DNA of 50,475 bases from Lachnospiraceae bacterium UBA7729 (GCA_002482005.1 DLFD01000052.1:1314-51788); one strand, 5' to 3'. Shown: positions 31,546-45,020, counted from the stretch's first letter. Notes: generated by a model from the sequence alone, not told the origin. A program made the numbers and translations.

Positions 31546-33357
31546 TTGAATAAGAATTCCAGAAGCGTCAGTTTCTATATATTGCTTGGCCTGATCCTGA
31601 TCTTCCTGATCTTTGCGCTCAGGGACCGCTTCAACGGGCGCAGCGATATCACGGAACAGAAACTTTATCAGATGCTGGATGACGGCAGGGTCTCCGAGGT
31701 GGAGATTGTTCAGAATGAGGAGGTCCCTACCGGGTCTCTCATGGTTACGACATCGGATAATGATATCCTGACCGTGAATGTGACGGATGTCAACGATGCG
31801 AAGGCGAAGATCGAGAAGTATGATGTGACGGTCATCATCGATGATGTGTCGAGGCGCGGGACAGTCTTTTCCTATGTCTATCCGGTCATCATGATGGTGA
31901 TGATGCTGTTCTTCTTCCTGATGGTTCTGAACCGTCAGGGCGGAGGCGGGGCCGGTTCTGCCATGACCAATTTCGGCAAGAGCCGCGCAAAGATGTTCAC
32001 GCCGGATTCAAAGAAGGCGACATTTGCGGATGTGGCAGGACTTGAGGAGGAGAAGGAGGACCTGGGAGAGGTCGTCGGGTTTCTCTCAAACCCTGAGAAG
32101 TTTCTGAAGCTTGGCGCAAGGATCCCGAAGGGCGTACTACTTGTGGGGCCTCCCGGGACCGGAAAGACCCTTCTTGCAAGGGCGGTCGCGGGAGAAGCCG
32201 GAGTTCCGTTCTTCTCCATATCCGGATCCGATTTCGTGGAGATGTTCGTCGGCGTCGGCGCTTCCCGTGTCAGGGACCTGTTTGCCGAAGCCAGAAAGAA
32301 TCAGCCGTGTATCGTATTCATCGATGAGATCGATGCTGTCGGCCGCAGAAGAGGCACCGGCATGGGCGGCGGCCATGATGAGAGAGAGCAGACACTGAAC
32401 CAGCTGCTTGTCGAGATGGATGGTTTCTCAAAGAGTGAGGGGATCATCGTCATGGCGGCTACAAACCGTGTGGATATCCTGGACCCGGCACTGCTCCGTG
32501 CAGGACGCTTTGACCGCCAGGTAACGGTCGGCCGCCCGGATGTAAGGGGACGTGAGGAGATCCTCAAAGTCCATTCGAAGGATAAGCCTCTTGCGGACAA
32601 TGTCGACCTGAAGACGGTCGCAAGAACGACCGCGGGCTTTACAGGAGCCGATCTTGAGAATCTGATGAATGAGTCGGCGATCCTTGCGGCAAAGGAAGAC
32701 CGCAGCTATATCTCCCAGAAGGATATCGACCATGCCTTCATCCGCGTCGGGATCGGCGAGGAGAAGCATTCGCGGGTCATGTCGGAGGCGGACAAGCGGA
32801 TCACTGCTTACCATGAATCCGGGCATGCGATCCTGTTCCACCTGCTTCCGGATGTCGGACCGGTCCATACGATCTCGATCATCCCGACCGGACGCGGAGC
32901 GGCCGGCTATACCATGCCTCTTCCGGAGAAGGATGAGCTCTATGAGACAAAGGGCAGGATGTACCAGGAGATCGTCGTCAGCCTGGGCGGACGTGCTGCC
33001 GAAGAGCTTGTGATCGGCGATGTGACGACGGGCGCTTCCCAGGATATCAAGGACGCAACCCGCACAGCCCGCGCCATGGTGACCAAGTACGGCTTCTCTG
33101 AGAAGCTGGGCCTGATCAACTATGAGCAGGAGGACAACGAGATCTTCATCGGAAGAGATCTTGGACATACCAGGGAGTACAGCGAGAGGATCGCTTCTCT
33201 GATCGATGAGGAAGTACAGAAGATCATCGACTCCGCATATGCGGAGGCAAAGGAGCTCATCTCTTCACACAGGGGTGTGCTCGACCGGTCGGCTGCTCTT
33301 CTGATGGAGAAAGAAAAACTTTCAAGGGCGGAATTTGAAGCTCTCTTCGCGGAGTAA
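31546..33357 (+). CDS. ftsH: ATP-dependent membrane metalloprotease FtsH
   Basis: Degrades misfolded membrane proteins and regulators at the cytoplasmic membrane. A 603-residue protein: membrane helices at about 9-25 and 106-128 flanking a small external domain, AAA+ domain with Walker A GPPGTGKT (201-208) and Walker B IVFIDEIDAVG, second region of homology NRVDILDPALLRAGRFDR, and the zinc site HESGH (423-427). The start is a TTG at 31546 with AGGAG upstream. Confidence 0.96.
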   Translation: MNKNSRSVSFYILLGLILIFLIFALRDRFNGRSDITEQKLYQMLDDGRVSEVEIVQNEEVPTGSLMVTTSDNDILTVNVTDVNDAKAKIEKYDVTVIIDDVSRRGTVFSYVYPVIMMVMMLFFFLMVLNRQGGGGAGSAMTNFGKSRAKMFTPDSKKATFADVAGLEEEKEDLGEVVGFLSNPEKFLKLGARIPKGVLLVGPPGTGKTLLARAVAGEAGVPFFSISGSDFVEMFVGVGASRVRDLFAEARKNQPCIVFIDEIDAVGRRRGTGMGGGHDEREQTLNQLLVEMDGFSKSEGIIVMAATNRVDILDPALLRAGRFDRQVTVGRPDVRGREEILKVHSKDKPLADNVDLKTVARTTAGFTGADLENLMNESAILAAKEDRSYISQKDIDHAFIRVGIGEEKHSRVMSEADKRITAYHESGHAILFHLLPDVGPVHTISIIPTGRGAAGYTMPLPEKDELYETKGRMYQEIVVSLGGRAAEELVIGDVTTGASQDIKDATRTARAMVTKYGFSEKLGLINYEQEDNEIFIGRDLGHTREYSERIASLIDEEVQKIIDSAYAEAKELISSHRGVLDRSAALLMEKEKLSRAEFEALFAE

Positions 33358-33377
33358 GCGACAGCATAAGCAGGGCA

Positions 33378-33405
33378 GGGCAGCATTGTCTGCGCTGCCC
33401 TTTTG
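33378..33405 (+). terminator. ftsH terminator
   Basis: GGGCAGC (33378-33384) pairs with GCTGCCC (33394-33400), followed by TTTTGT. Confidence 0.75.
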
Positions 33406-33538
33406 TAAGGCTGAAAGCCGCAAAGCGACGCCCATGCTTGTGGCGCGAAGCTAGTCCCCCTGGGGGCATGGGAGAAGGCGCTGATACTGAGAGGCAGGCA
33501 CCAGGCGGAACAGTCCTCCGCCAGGAAGTGAACAGACG

Positions 33539-35644
33539 GTGAAAGGTAAAACATACAAAGATTCGGTCAAGTGCGCGAAGTATGTCATGAACATGCTTCC
33601 CGTGCTCAATGTGGACGCTCTTTTTTCCGATATGACCGGGAATTTCATCAGCCCTGTTGAGCCGGATCCGGGACAGACTGTCACGATCCGTATGCGGACG
33701 GCAAGGGCGAACGTGGATGAGGTCTTCTTCGTATCCGGGGGCGAGAAAAAGCTCATGGAGCCGGACGGCTCCGAAGGAGTCTTCGACTACTACAGGATCT
33801 CGGTCAGAGTGACGGACCAGATCCTGGAATACTATTTTGAGGTGAGGAGCGGTAACGTTTCCACATGTCTGCTCAGGTTCGGGGTATCGGATGTGCCCGA
33901 TGAGCATAGTTTCTTCCGGATCTGTCCGGGCTTTCACACTCCGGACTGGGCCAAGGGAGCGGTCATGTACCAGATCTACACAGACCGTTTCCGCAACGGC
34001 GATCCGGCTAATGATCCGATGACGGATGAGTACTGCTATATCAGAAAGCCGGTCCGCCATGTGGATGACTGGGACAGACTGCCGGAAGCCATGGACGTCG
34101 GCAATTTCTATGGCGGCGATCTTGAGGGTGTAAGGCAGAAGCTGGACTATCTGCAGAATCTCGGGGTCGAGGTGCTCTATTTCAATCCGCTTTTCGTCTC
34201 CCCATCCAATCATAAGTACGATACTCAGGACTATGAACATATCGATCCGCACTTCACCGGGCTTGTCAGAGACGAAGGGGCGCTGCTGCCCGAGGGGGTG
34301 ACGGACAACCGCGAGGCGGAACGCTACATCTGCAGGACAACTTCGAAGGAGAACCTGGAGGCAGCGGACGCATATTTTGCCGATTTTGTCTCTGAAGTCC
34401 ACAGAAGGGGCATGAAAGTCATCCTGGATGGCGTCTTCAATCACTGCGGCTCTTTCAACCGCTGGCTGGACCGGGAGAGGATCTATGAGAAGTGCGGCAG
34501 CTGGGAAGAGGGAGCCTACATCAGCGCAGAGAGTCCGTACCGCAGCTATTTCCATTTCAAGGACGAGAAAGCATGGCCTTACAATGCTTCTTATGAGGGC
34601 TGGTGGGACCATGATACTCTTCCGAAGCTGAATTATGACGAGTCGCCTGAGCTTGTGGAGAAGATCCTTCATGTCGCAAGAAAATGGGTCTCGCCTCCTT
34701 ACTGTGCCGATGGCTGGAGGCTGGATGTGGCTGCAGATCTTGGCCATTCGGCTGAGTTCAACCACCGCTTCTGGAAAGCCTTCCGGCAGGCGGTCCGCGA
34801 GGCAAACCCGGATGCCCTGATCCTGGCGGAGCATTATGGTTCCGCGAGGGACTGGCTTCTGGGGGACCAGTGGGACAGCATCATGAACTATGATGCTTTC
34901 ATGGAGCCGGTGAGCTGGTTCTTTACAGGCATGGAGAAGCACTCTGACGAGTTCCTGCCGGACCAGGTCGGCAACTCGGACAGCTTTTTCGGCTCGATGC
35001 GCTACCATATGTCCAACTTCCTGGAGCCGTCGCTCGAGACGGCGATGAACGAGCTGTCCAATCACGACCACTCGCGTTTCCTGACCAGGACGAACCATAG
35101 GGTAGGAAGAGTCGGGAATTTTGATCATGATGCCGCCTCGGAAGGGGTAAACTATGCTATTATGCGTGAGGCAGTCCTCTGCCAGATGACCTGGCCGGGA
35201 GCTCCGACCATCTATTATGGAGATGAGGCCGGAGTCTGCGGGTTCACGGATCCAGATAACCGGAGGACTTATCCATGGGGGCATGAGGACCAGGATATGA
35301 TCGCCTTCATGCGGGATGCGGTCCGGCTGAGGAAAGCATGTCCGACCGTGAAGACAGGGTCGATCCGTTTCCTTCACGGGGAGAAAAATGTGATATCCTA
35401 CGCTCGTTTCAGCCGTGATGAGGTGCTGGTGGCTGCCTTCAGCATTGGCCAGGAGAAGCCTCACGTGTCCCTGCCGGTCTGGAGGGCGGGCGTTCCTATG
35501 GAATGCTCGATGACCAGGGTCTTCTATACGGATGAGAAAGGGTACAGTACGGCTGTGGAGACACAGGCAGTGAGCAGAGGAAGGCTGGACCGGATCCTTA
35601 AGCCGCAGAGCGCAGAGATCTACGTATGGCGGAGAGAAAGCTGA
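33539..35644 (+). CDS. GH13 alpha-glycosidase (neopullulanase/cyclomaltodextrinase-like)
   Basis: Hydrolyses alpha-1,4/1,6 glucans or maltodextrins in the cytoplasm (no signal peptide). An N-terminal CBM34-like beta domain (about 1-130) precedes the barrel: AVMYQIYTDRFRNGD, region I DGVFNHCGSF, region II GWRLDVAADLGH (nucleophile Asp), region III ILAEHYGS (acid/base Glu), and region IV ELSNHDHSRFL. A C-terminal beta domain ends the 701 residues. The start may be GTG 33539 or ATG 33587. It stands alone between ftsH and ddl, with no transporter beside it. Confidence 0.88.
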   Translation: MKGKTYKDSVKCAKYVMNMLPVLNVDALFSDMTGNFISPVEPDPGQTVTIRMRTARANVDEVFFVSGGEKKLMEPDGSEGVFDYYRISVRVTDQILEYYFEVRSGNVSTCLLRFGVSDVPDEHSFFRICPGFHTPDWAKGAVMYQIYTDRFRNGDPANDPMTDEYCYIRKPVRHVDDWDRLPEAMDVGNFYGGDLEGVRQKLDYLQNLGVEVLYFNPLFVSPSNHKYDTQDYEHIDPHFTGLVRDEGALLPEGVTDNREAERYICRTTSKENLEAADAYFADFVSEVHRRGMKVILDGVFNHCGSFNRWLDRERIYEKCGSWEEGAYISAESPYRSYFHFKDEKAWPYNASYEGWWDHDTLPKLNYDESPELVEKILHVARKWVSPPYCADGWRLDVAADLGHSAEFNHRFWKAFRQAVREANPDALILAEHYGSARDWLLGDQWDSIMNYDAFMEPVSWFFTGMEKHSDEFLPDQVGNSDSFFGSMRYHMSNFLEPSLETAMNELSNHDHSRFLTRTNHRVGRVGNFDHDAASEGVNYAIMREAVLCQMTWPGAPTIYYGDEAGVCGFTDPDNRRTYPWGHEDQDMIAFMRDAVRLRKACPTVKTGSIRFLHGEKNVISYARFSRDEVLVAAFSIGQEKPHVSLPVWRAGVPMECSMTRVFYTDEKGYSTAVETQAVSRGRLDRILKPQSAEIYVWRRES

Positions 35645-35730
35645 CGAAAAGATCAGCAGTTAACAGTATTTTCCAGATTTATCAGATAGCCGGCAGGCGG
35701 AAGATCATGCCGGCGGGAGGAGTGATTCAG

Positions 35731-36768
35731 ATGAAGATCGCAGTACTTTGCGGAGGAACCAGCACAGAGAGAACCATCTCGATCGTATCAGGGACCCAGG
35801 TATGCCTGGCGCTGAGGAAGAAGGGCCATCTGGCCATTCTTGTGGATGTTTTCTGCGGAGACGACCGTATTAAGAAAGTGGACGAAAGCGCATTTCCGGA
35901 GAAGTACGATGTGGAGGCGGAGGCTGCCTACATCAGTTCCTTCAACGACAGAATCGATGAGATGAAGAAGAGAAAGGTCTTCTTCGGGCCGAATGTCCTT
36001 GAGCTCTGCAGGGAGTCAGACGCCGTTTTCATGGCTCTTCACGGATCCAACGGCGAGGACGGGAAGATCCAGGCGGCGTTTGAGCTGCTTGGGATCCCTT
36101 ACACCGGCTCCAGCTATCTCGGCTCTGCGCTTGCCATGGACAAGGAGCTGACCAAGCAGATGTTCCGCGAGAATGGTGTTCCGACCCCGGCCGGGATCGT
36201 TCTTCACAAGGGAGATCCGGTGCTTCCGTCCTCTGAGAACGGTGTCGGTCTTCCGTGCGTTGTCAAGCCGGCATGCGGAGGATCCAGCGTCGGAGTCAAT
36301 ATCCCGAAGACGGAAGAAGAATACCAGAAGGCGGTCGGAGAAGGCTTCTCCTATGAGAACGTTCTGATCGTCGAGCAGTATATAAAAGGCCGCGAGTTCT
36401 CCGACAGCGTCATCGACGGGGTGGCTTATCCGGTCATCGAGATCGCCCCGAAGCAGGGATTCTATAATTATGAGAACAAGTACAAGGCAGGGTCCACGGT
36501 TGAGACCTGCCCTGCGGACCTTTCCCCGGAGCTGACGAAGAAGATGCAGGATGCCTGCGTGGCAGCATACCATGCGCTGAGACTGACCAGCTATGGCAGG
36601 ATCGACGTCATGATGGACGAGAATGACAATGTCTACTGCCTTGAGGCCAACACACTGCCGGGCATGACCCCGACCAGCCTGCTTCCGCAGGAGGCGGCAG
36701 CCCTCGGAATCGACTTCCCGACCCTGTGTGAGAATCTGATCACGGTATCGATGAGAGACAGAGGCTGA
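35731..36768 (+). CDS. ddl: D-alanine--D-alanine ligase
   Basis: Makes the D-Ala-D-Ala terminus of peptidoglycan precursors. A 345-residue ATP-grasp enzyme: VLCGGTSTERTISIVSG, FMALHGSNGEDGKIQ, the omega/ATP region VVKPACGGSSVGVNIP, EQYIKGREFSDSVIDG and LEANTLPGMTPTSLLPQ. The frame is open further upstream; ATG 35731 (MKIAVLCGG) with GGAGG upstream is the family start. It precedes murF, the enzyme that uses its product. Confidence 0.94.
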   Translation: MKIAVLCGGTSTERTISIVSGTQVCLALRKKGHLAILVDVFCGDDRIKKVDESAFPEKYDVEAEAAYISSFNDRIDEMKKRKVFFGPNVLELCRESDAVFMALHGSNGEDGKIQAAFELLGIPYTGSSYLGSALAMDKELTKQMFRENGVPTPAGIVLHKGDPVLPSSENGVGLPCVVKPACGGSSVGVNIPKTEEEYQKAVGEGFSYENVLIVEQYIKGREFSDSVIDGVAYPVIEIAPKQGFYNYENKYKAGSTVETCPADLSPELTKKMQDACVAAYHALRLTSYGRIDVMMDENDNVYCLEANTLPGMTPTSLLPQEAAALGIDFPTLCENLITVSMRDRG

Positions 36769-36854
36769 AGATTGCGCAGGCAATGAATGCCGGAGGCGGT
36801 GCAGGGCGGAAGCCTGCCCGCGGAAGCGGGGCCAGGCGGAGAAAGGAAACGAGT

Positions 36855-38555
36855 ATGAGAGGTCTTACCCTTGAGAGGATCGAGAAAGTGACGGGCGGTG
36901 TTCTGCATATCTCCGTCATGACAAGTGCGGGTATCTTTGCAGGCTTTGACCGCGCGAACATCAGGAAAGGAAGCCCCAGGGCTCACTGGATCTACGAGCG
37001 GGCTCTGGTTTCGGAAGTAAGCTCCATCGTGACGGACAGCCGCAGGGCCGGCCCGGGCAGTCTGTTCGGCGCCATCGTCGGCGAGCGGGTGGACGGGCAT
37101 CGTTTTATCCCTCAGGTGTACGACCAGGGAGCAGTCTGTGTCCTGGCGGAGCATCATCTTGACAGGGACGATCTTTTCACGGACAAGGCAAAGGCACAGC
37201 TCTCTTCGATCCGGGCGGGCAGCAGCCCGGTCTCCGCATGGAAGGGCGGCCCAAAGGACACGGAGAAGGCGAGACCGCTGGGAGAACTTGCCAGGGCTGA
37301 GCAGGCAAAGGGAAGGGATATCCCCGGTGTGACTCCGGACGGCTCTCTCTATCGCTGCTGGATCGAGGTCGAAGATACCCAGGAAGCCCTCCGCGCCATT
37401 GCAGAGGAATATCTGAAGATCCTGAAGATCCCGGTCGTCGGGATCACCGGATCAGTGGGCAAGACCAGCACCAAGGAGATGATTGCATCCGTACTGGAAG
37501 AACACTTTCGGACACTGAAGACCGAAGGCAACTTTAACAATGGCCTCGGGCTTCCGCTGACCGTCTTCCGCCTTGGAGATGACGATCAGATCGCGGTCCT
37601 CGAGATGGGGGTCAGTCACTTCGGAGATATGGACCAGCTGGCCAGGATCGCGCGGCCGGATACCATGGTCATCACAAATATCGGAACCTGTCATCTGGAA
37701 TTTCTGAAGGACAGGGATGGTATCCTGCGCGCCAAGACCGAAGTCTTCCGGTATATGAAGCCGGACGGTCACTATATCCTGAACGGCAATGACGACAAGC
37801 TCCGCACGATCGATGCCGTGAACGGCGCACGGCCGGTCTTTTTCGGCGTCTCCTCGGACACGGAAGGCGCAGAGGACCTCTGTGTCGGTGAGAAAATGGA
37901 CTTTCCGGGAGATCTTGACCCTGCTTATGTAGTCTGCGCCGCGAATGTGCGTCCGCTCGGGTTTGAGGGCTCCCTCTGCACGATCCGGACTCCGGAGGGC
38001 GAGTTCGAGGTCAGGGTACCTGTCCCCGGCATCCACAATGTGACGAATGCAGCAGCGGCTGCTGCGGTAGGAAGGACATACGGACTCACATCTGACGAGA
38101 TCCGGAAAGGAATCGAGTCCATGGAGACTATCTCCGGCCGGTTCCGCATCCTGAAGGCGCAGGACAGGACTATCATCGACGACTGCTACAATGCGAACCC
38201 GGTATCCATGAAGTCAAGCCTGTCCGTGCTGAGAGACGCAAAGTCGGAGGGCGGAAGAAGAGTAGCCGTTCTCGGCGACATGGGCGAGCTTGGAACAGAG
38301 GAAGAGAAGCTCCACGAGCAGGTCGGCGAGTTTGCGGCAGGCTGCTGCGACAGACTGATCGCCATCGGAGATCTGTCGAAGAAGCTCTGTGAGGCTGCAC
38401 TCAGGAAGAACCCTGCTCTGCAGGCAGTCTGGTATCCGGACGTCGACACATTCTTCGCCCATAAAGACGAAGAGATCAGGGCGGGGGACACCGTGCTGGT
38501 GAAGGCAAGCCACTTCATGGGATTTTCGAGGATCGTGGAAGAGCTGACAAAATAA
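36855..38555 (+). CDS. murF: UDP-MurNAc-tripeptide--D-Ala-D-Ala ligase MurF
   Basis: Adds D-Ala-D-Ala to the UDP-MurNAc tripeptide. Seen: VTDSRRAGPGSLFGAI, ATP loop GITGSVGKTSTKEM, EGNFNNGLGLPLTVFRL, EMGVSHFGDMDQLA, TNIGTCHLEFL, and DDCYNANPVSMKSSL. At 566 residues it is about 100 longer than usual because of two insertions in the N-terminal domain (about residues 20-55 and 105-165, the latter Lys/Arg/Ala-rich). The core catalytic motifs are intact. Start chosen at MRGLTLERIEKVTGG. Confidence 0.93.
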   Translation: MRGLTLERIEKVTGGVLHISVMTSAGIFAGFDRANIRKGSPRAHWIYERALVSEVSSIVTDSRRAGPGSLFGAIVGERVDGHRFIPQVYDQGAVCVLAEHHLDRDDLFTDKAKAQLSSIRAGSSPVSAWKGGPKDTEKARPLGELARAEQAKGRDIPGVTPDGSLYRCWIEVEDTQEALRAIAEEYLKILKIPVVGITGSVGKTSTKEMIASVLEEHFRTLKTEGNFNNGLGLPLTVFRLGDDDQIAVLEMGVSHFGDMDQLARIARPDTMVITNIGTCHLEFLKDRDGILRAKTEVFRYMKPDGHYILNGNDDKLRTIDAVNGARPVFFGVSSDTEGAEDLCVGEKMDFPGDLDPAYVVCAANVRPLGFEGSLCTIRTPEGEFEVRVPVPGIHNVTNAAAAAAVGRTYGLTSDEIRKGIESMETISGRFRILKAQDRTIIDDCYNANPVSMKSSLSVLRDAKSEGGRRVAVLGDMGELGTEEEKLHEQVGEFAAGCCDRLIAIGDLSKKLCEAALRKNPALQAVWYPDVDTFFAHKDEEIRAGDTVLVKASHFMGFSRIVEELTK

Positions 38556-38574
38556 TAGAAAGAGGATAGTTAAT

Positions 38575-39156
38575 TTGTATATCATCGCGGGGCTCGGCAA
38601 TCCGGGCGGAAAATACGAACACACAAGACACAACTGCGGCTTCGAGGTCATCGATATCCTGGCGGAGCGCTATCACATCGATGTATCCGACCGGAAGTTC
38701 AAGGCGCTCTGCGGCAATGGCGCCATCGAAGGACAGAAGGTCCTCCTTATGAAGCCCCAGACTTTCATGAATCTGTCCGGAGAGGCGGTCCAGCAGGCGG
38801 CAGCATTCTACAAGGCAGATCCGGCTGCCCAGCTGATCGTTCTCTACGATGACATCAGCCTTGAGCCGGGCGTGATCCGGGTCAGGGGAAAGGGCTCCGC
38901 AGGCGGACATAACGGGATCCGGAATATCATCCAGATGCTCGGCACCGACAAATTCTACCGGGTCAAGATCGGGACCGGCCACAAGCCGGAAGGGTGGGAC
39001 CTTGCGGATTACGTTCTGGGACGCTTCCCGTCAGCCGTTCAGGTGACGATGACGGAATCTTTTGAGAGAGCTTCCCGGGCGGCAGCGGCACTTCTGACCG
39101 AACCGGCGGAGCAGGTTATGAGCGAGTACAACCGGAAACCCGCGGAAGAAGCCTGA
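38575..39156 (+). CDS. pth: Peptidyl-tRNA hydrolase
   Basis: Recycles peptidyl-tRNA dropped from ribosomes. A 193-residue enzyme with IIAGLGNPGGKYEHTRHNCGF (catalytic His), KPQTFMNLSGEAV, LYDDISLEPGVIRVRGKGS and SAGGHNGIRNIIQMLGT. TTG start at 38575 after a short AGAGGATAG leader. It precedes mfd as in Bacillus (pth/spoVC-mfd). Confidence 0.95.
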   Translation: MYIIAGLGNPGGKYEHTRHNCGFEVIDILAERYHIDVSDRKFKALCGNGAIEGQKVLLMKPQTFMNLSGEAVQQAAAFYKADPAAQLIVLYDDISLEPGVIRVRGKGSAGGHNGIRNIIQMLGTDKFYRVKIGTGHKPEGWDLADYVLGRFPSAVQVTMTESFERASRAAAALLTEPAEQVMSEYNRKPAEEA

Positions 39157-39194
39157 TATCATCTGCAGCATAGTACTACGTAGGGAATAGTTAC

Positions 39195-42782
<3,588 letters not shown>

Positions 42783-42793
42783 ATGTCTTCCGG

Positions 42794-42822
42794 TTGCAGA
42801 TATATGGCAGATTGTTTATAAT
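42794..42822 (+). promoter_or_regulatory. Promoter of the foldase lipoprotein gene
   Basis: TTGCAG (42794-42799), 17 bp, TATAAT (42817-42822), 41 bp before the ATG. Confidence 0.75.
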
Positions 42823-42862
42823 TGGCTTCATCGAAATAACAAAGCTTGGAGGAATCATCACG

Positions 42863-44221
42863 ATGAATAAGTTAGGAAAGAGAAGCCTTGCGCTTCTCCT
42901 CTGCGCAGGACTCGGAGCTTCCATGCTGACCGGCTGCGGAAAGAAAGCAGAAGCTGCTGATATGTTCACATACAACGGAGAAGCGGTGGACAATAATGTC
43001 GCTGCATTCCTTTTCCGTCTGCAGGAAGCTTCATTTGACGAAGTTTACGGAGAGATGCTCGCCCAGTACTACGGCGGACAGAGCGTCTGGGACATGGACC
43101 TCACAGGACAGGGGCAGCTCTACGGAGACACGTTCAAGAATGATTTCAAGGATCTGCTCGAGAGAATGATGGTCGCACAGGAACATGCTGCGGATTATGA
43201 CATCGAGCTGACCGAGGAGGAGGAGAAGAAGATCTCCGATGCCGCGGACAAGTTCATAGCGGCGAACGACAAGGAGACTCTTGATGCCATGTCGGCCGAC
43301 AAGGATACGGTCGTGAAGGTCCTGGAGCTTCAGACCATCCAGAAGAAGGTCGAGGACAAGATCGAGGAGACCGTCGACACGGAAGTCAGCGATGAGGAAG
43401 CTGCGCAGAGAACGATCTCCTATCTCTGCTATACACCAACCACTGAGACGGAATCCGAGGCTGAGTCCGAAGGGCTTTCCGAGGCAGAGACTGAGGCTGA
43501 CGCGGAGAATGCGGAAGCTGTCCTCTCTGCAGAGACCGAGGCTGAGACAGCCGTGACTGTGGAGGCGGCAGAGACCGAGGCTGAGACAGCCGTGACCCCG
43601 GAGGCGGCAGAGTCCGAGACTGCAGCTGTCGAGACCGAGAAGTCTGACAGGACCGGATCTGCAGATACCGAAGCACAGAGCGAGATCGTACTTTCCGAGA
43701 CCGAGGGAGAGACCGAGACCGAGAGCCCGGAGATGCAGGCAGCCCGGGAGAAGTACAGCAGGATGGCGGAGGATAAGTTCAGAGAGATCGCGACGTCCGG
43801 GAAGGATTTCTCCGAATATGTGGATGAAGTGAACAATGATCTGAAGCCGGGGATCACCGCTGCGACCATCTCCTTCGGCAAGGATGATTCCTATCCGGCA
43901 CAGGAGATCATCGAGGCTACGAATGATGTCGATGACAACACGCTGATCGACCATATCGTTGCTGCGAACGGCAACTACTACATCATCCATGTCGACAAGA
44001 AGCTCGACCGGGAGAAGACCGACGAGAAGAAGGACGAGATCGTCGAGCAGAGAAAGTACGATGCAGTCGATGCTCAGTACACCGACTGGGAGAAGGATGC
44101 CAAGTTCGAGACCAACGAAGAGGCCTATGCAGAGCTGACATTCGACCGCGTATATGTCGCTCCGCCTGCGCCTGAGACCGAAGCGGCTGCGGCAGAGACT
44201 GAGGCGGAGACAGAAGCCTGA
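42863..44221 (+). CDS. PrsA/SurA-like foldase lipoprotein
   Basis: A 452-residue exported protein, probably a membrane-anchored peptidyl-prolyl isomerase/chaperone. A signal peptide with lipobox LTGC (C22) is followed by a SurA-like N-terminal helical domain (about 30-190). A long Glu/Thr/Ala repeat region (about 195-290, SEAETEAETAV type) splits the protein, and a C-terminal half with KFREIATSGKDFSEYV and NNDLKPGITA...YYIIHVDK resembles a degenerate PpiC-type domain. GGAGGA precedes ATG 42863. The gene follows mfd, where prsA-type genes often sit in Clostridia. Isomerase activity is not certain. Confidence 0.75.
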   Translation: MNKLGKRSLALLLCAGLGASMLTGCGKKAEAADMFTYNGEAVDNNVAAFLFRLQEASFDEVYGEMLAQYYGGQSVWDMDLTGQGQLYGDTFKNDFKDLLERMMVAQEHAADYDIELTEEEEKKISDAADKFIAANDKETLDAMSADKDTVVKVLELQTIQKKVEDKIEETVDTEVSDEEAAQRTISYLCYTPTTETESEAESEGLSEAETEADAENAEAVLSAETEAETAVTVEAAETEAETAVTPEAAESETAAVETEKSDRTGSADTEAQSEIVLSETEGETETESPEMQAAREKYSRMAEDKFREIATSGKDFSEYVDEVNNDLKPGITAATISFGKDDSYPAQEIIEATNDVDDNTLIDHIVAANGNYYIIHVDKKLDREKTDEKKDEIVEQRKYDAVDAQYTDWEKDAKFETNEEAYAELTFDRVYVAPPAPETEAAAAETEAETEA

Positions 44222-44357
44222 GAGAGGCTGACAGCCCTGGAGATCCGGGGAACGCAAGATATCGACTGACATCGATTGGTATTGACTGAGATGGGCAGAC
44301 ATGAGGTCTGCCTGAGGGAGCATAAAGTTTGTGCCGGGAGGCGCAGGAGGGCTGAGA

Positions 44358-44936
44358 ATGAAATTACTGGAAGAGCGCATCAGAAAAGACGGTGTCGTAA
44401 AGCCTGGGAACATCCTGAAGGTCGACAGTTTTCTGAACCATCAGATGGATGTGGATCTGTTCAACGAGATGGGTGCAGAATTCAGGCGCCTGTATGCGGA
44501 TGCACCGATCACCAAGATCCTGACCATCGAGGCATCCGGGATCGGGATCGCATGCATCGCCGCGCAGCATTTCCATGTACCGGTCGTATTCGCCAAGAAG
44601 TCCCAGAGCGTCAATCTGGATGGCGAGATGTACACCGCGAAGATCGAGTCTTTCACCCACAAGAGGACCTATGACGTCATCGTGGCGAAGAAGTTCATCA
44701 GCCCGGATGACCACATCCTGATCATCGACGACTTCCTTGCCAATGGCTGCGCGTGCCTCGGCCTGATCGATATCATCCGCAGCGCAGGAGCGACCGTAGA
44801 GGGAGTCGGCATAGCGGTCGAGAAGGGGTTCCAGGAAGGCGGAAAGAAGATCCGTGACCTGGGCATCCGTGTGGAATCTCTGGCGATCGTCGAGAGCATG
44901 GATCCCGGGACAGGGGAGATCGTGTTCCGTCACTGA
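44358..44936 (+). CDS. xpt: Xanthine phosphoribosyltransferase
   Basis: Salvages xanthine to XMP. A 192-residue enzyme close to Bacillus Xpt: MKLLEERIRKDGVVKPGNIL, VDSFLNHQMD, TIEASGIGIACIAA, the PRPP motif ILIIDDFLANGCACLGL, and GVGIAVEKGFQEGGK. AGGAGG at 44345-44350 sets ATG 44358. A GGCAGAC/GTCTGCC hairpin lies upstream, but I see no purine riboswitch aptamer. Confidence 0.95.
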   Translation: MKLLEERIRKDGVVKPGNILKVDSFLNHQMDVDLFNEMGAEFRRLYADAPITKILTIEASGIGIACIAAQHFHVPVVFAKKSQSVNLDGEMYTAKIESFTHKRTYDVIVAKKFISPDDHILIIDDFLANGCACLGLIDIIRSAGATVEGVGIAVEKGFQEGGKKIRDLGIRVESLAIVESMDPGTGEIVFRH

Positions 44937-44982
44937 TCCGATCAGGGGCAGGTACCATTCCTGTTTTATAAGATCATGAGAA

Positions 44983-45020
44983 AGCAGAGGACCGGAAGTT
45001 TCGGTCCTCTGCTTTTTTTC
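44983..45020 (+). terminator. xpt terminator
   Basis: AGCAGAGGACCG (44983-44994) pairs perfectly with CGGTCCTCTGCT (45002-45013), then TTTTTTT. Confidence 0.93.

Noticed and set aside
33257..35464. A 735-codon frame on the minus strand
   Set aside because: It is antisense to the GH13 glycosidase and the ftsH end, with no ribosome binding site or recognisable motifs.
44222..44357. Purine riboswitch upstream of xpt
   Set aside because: The leader contains a simple GGCAGAC/GTCTGCC hairpin but not the conserved three-way junction core.
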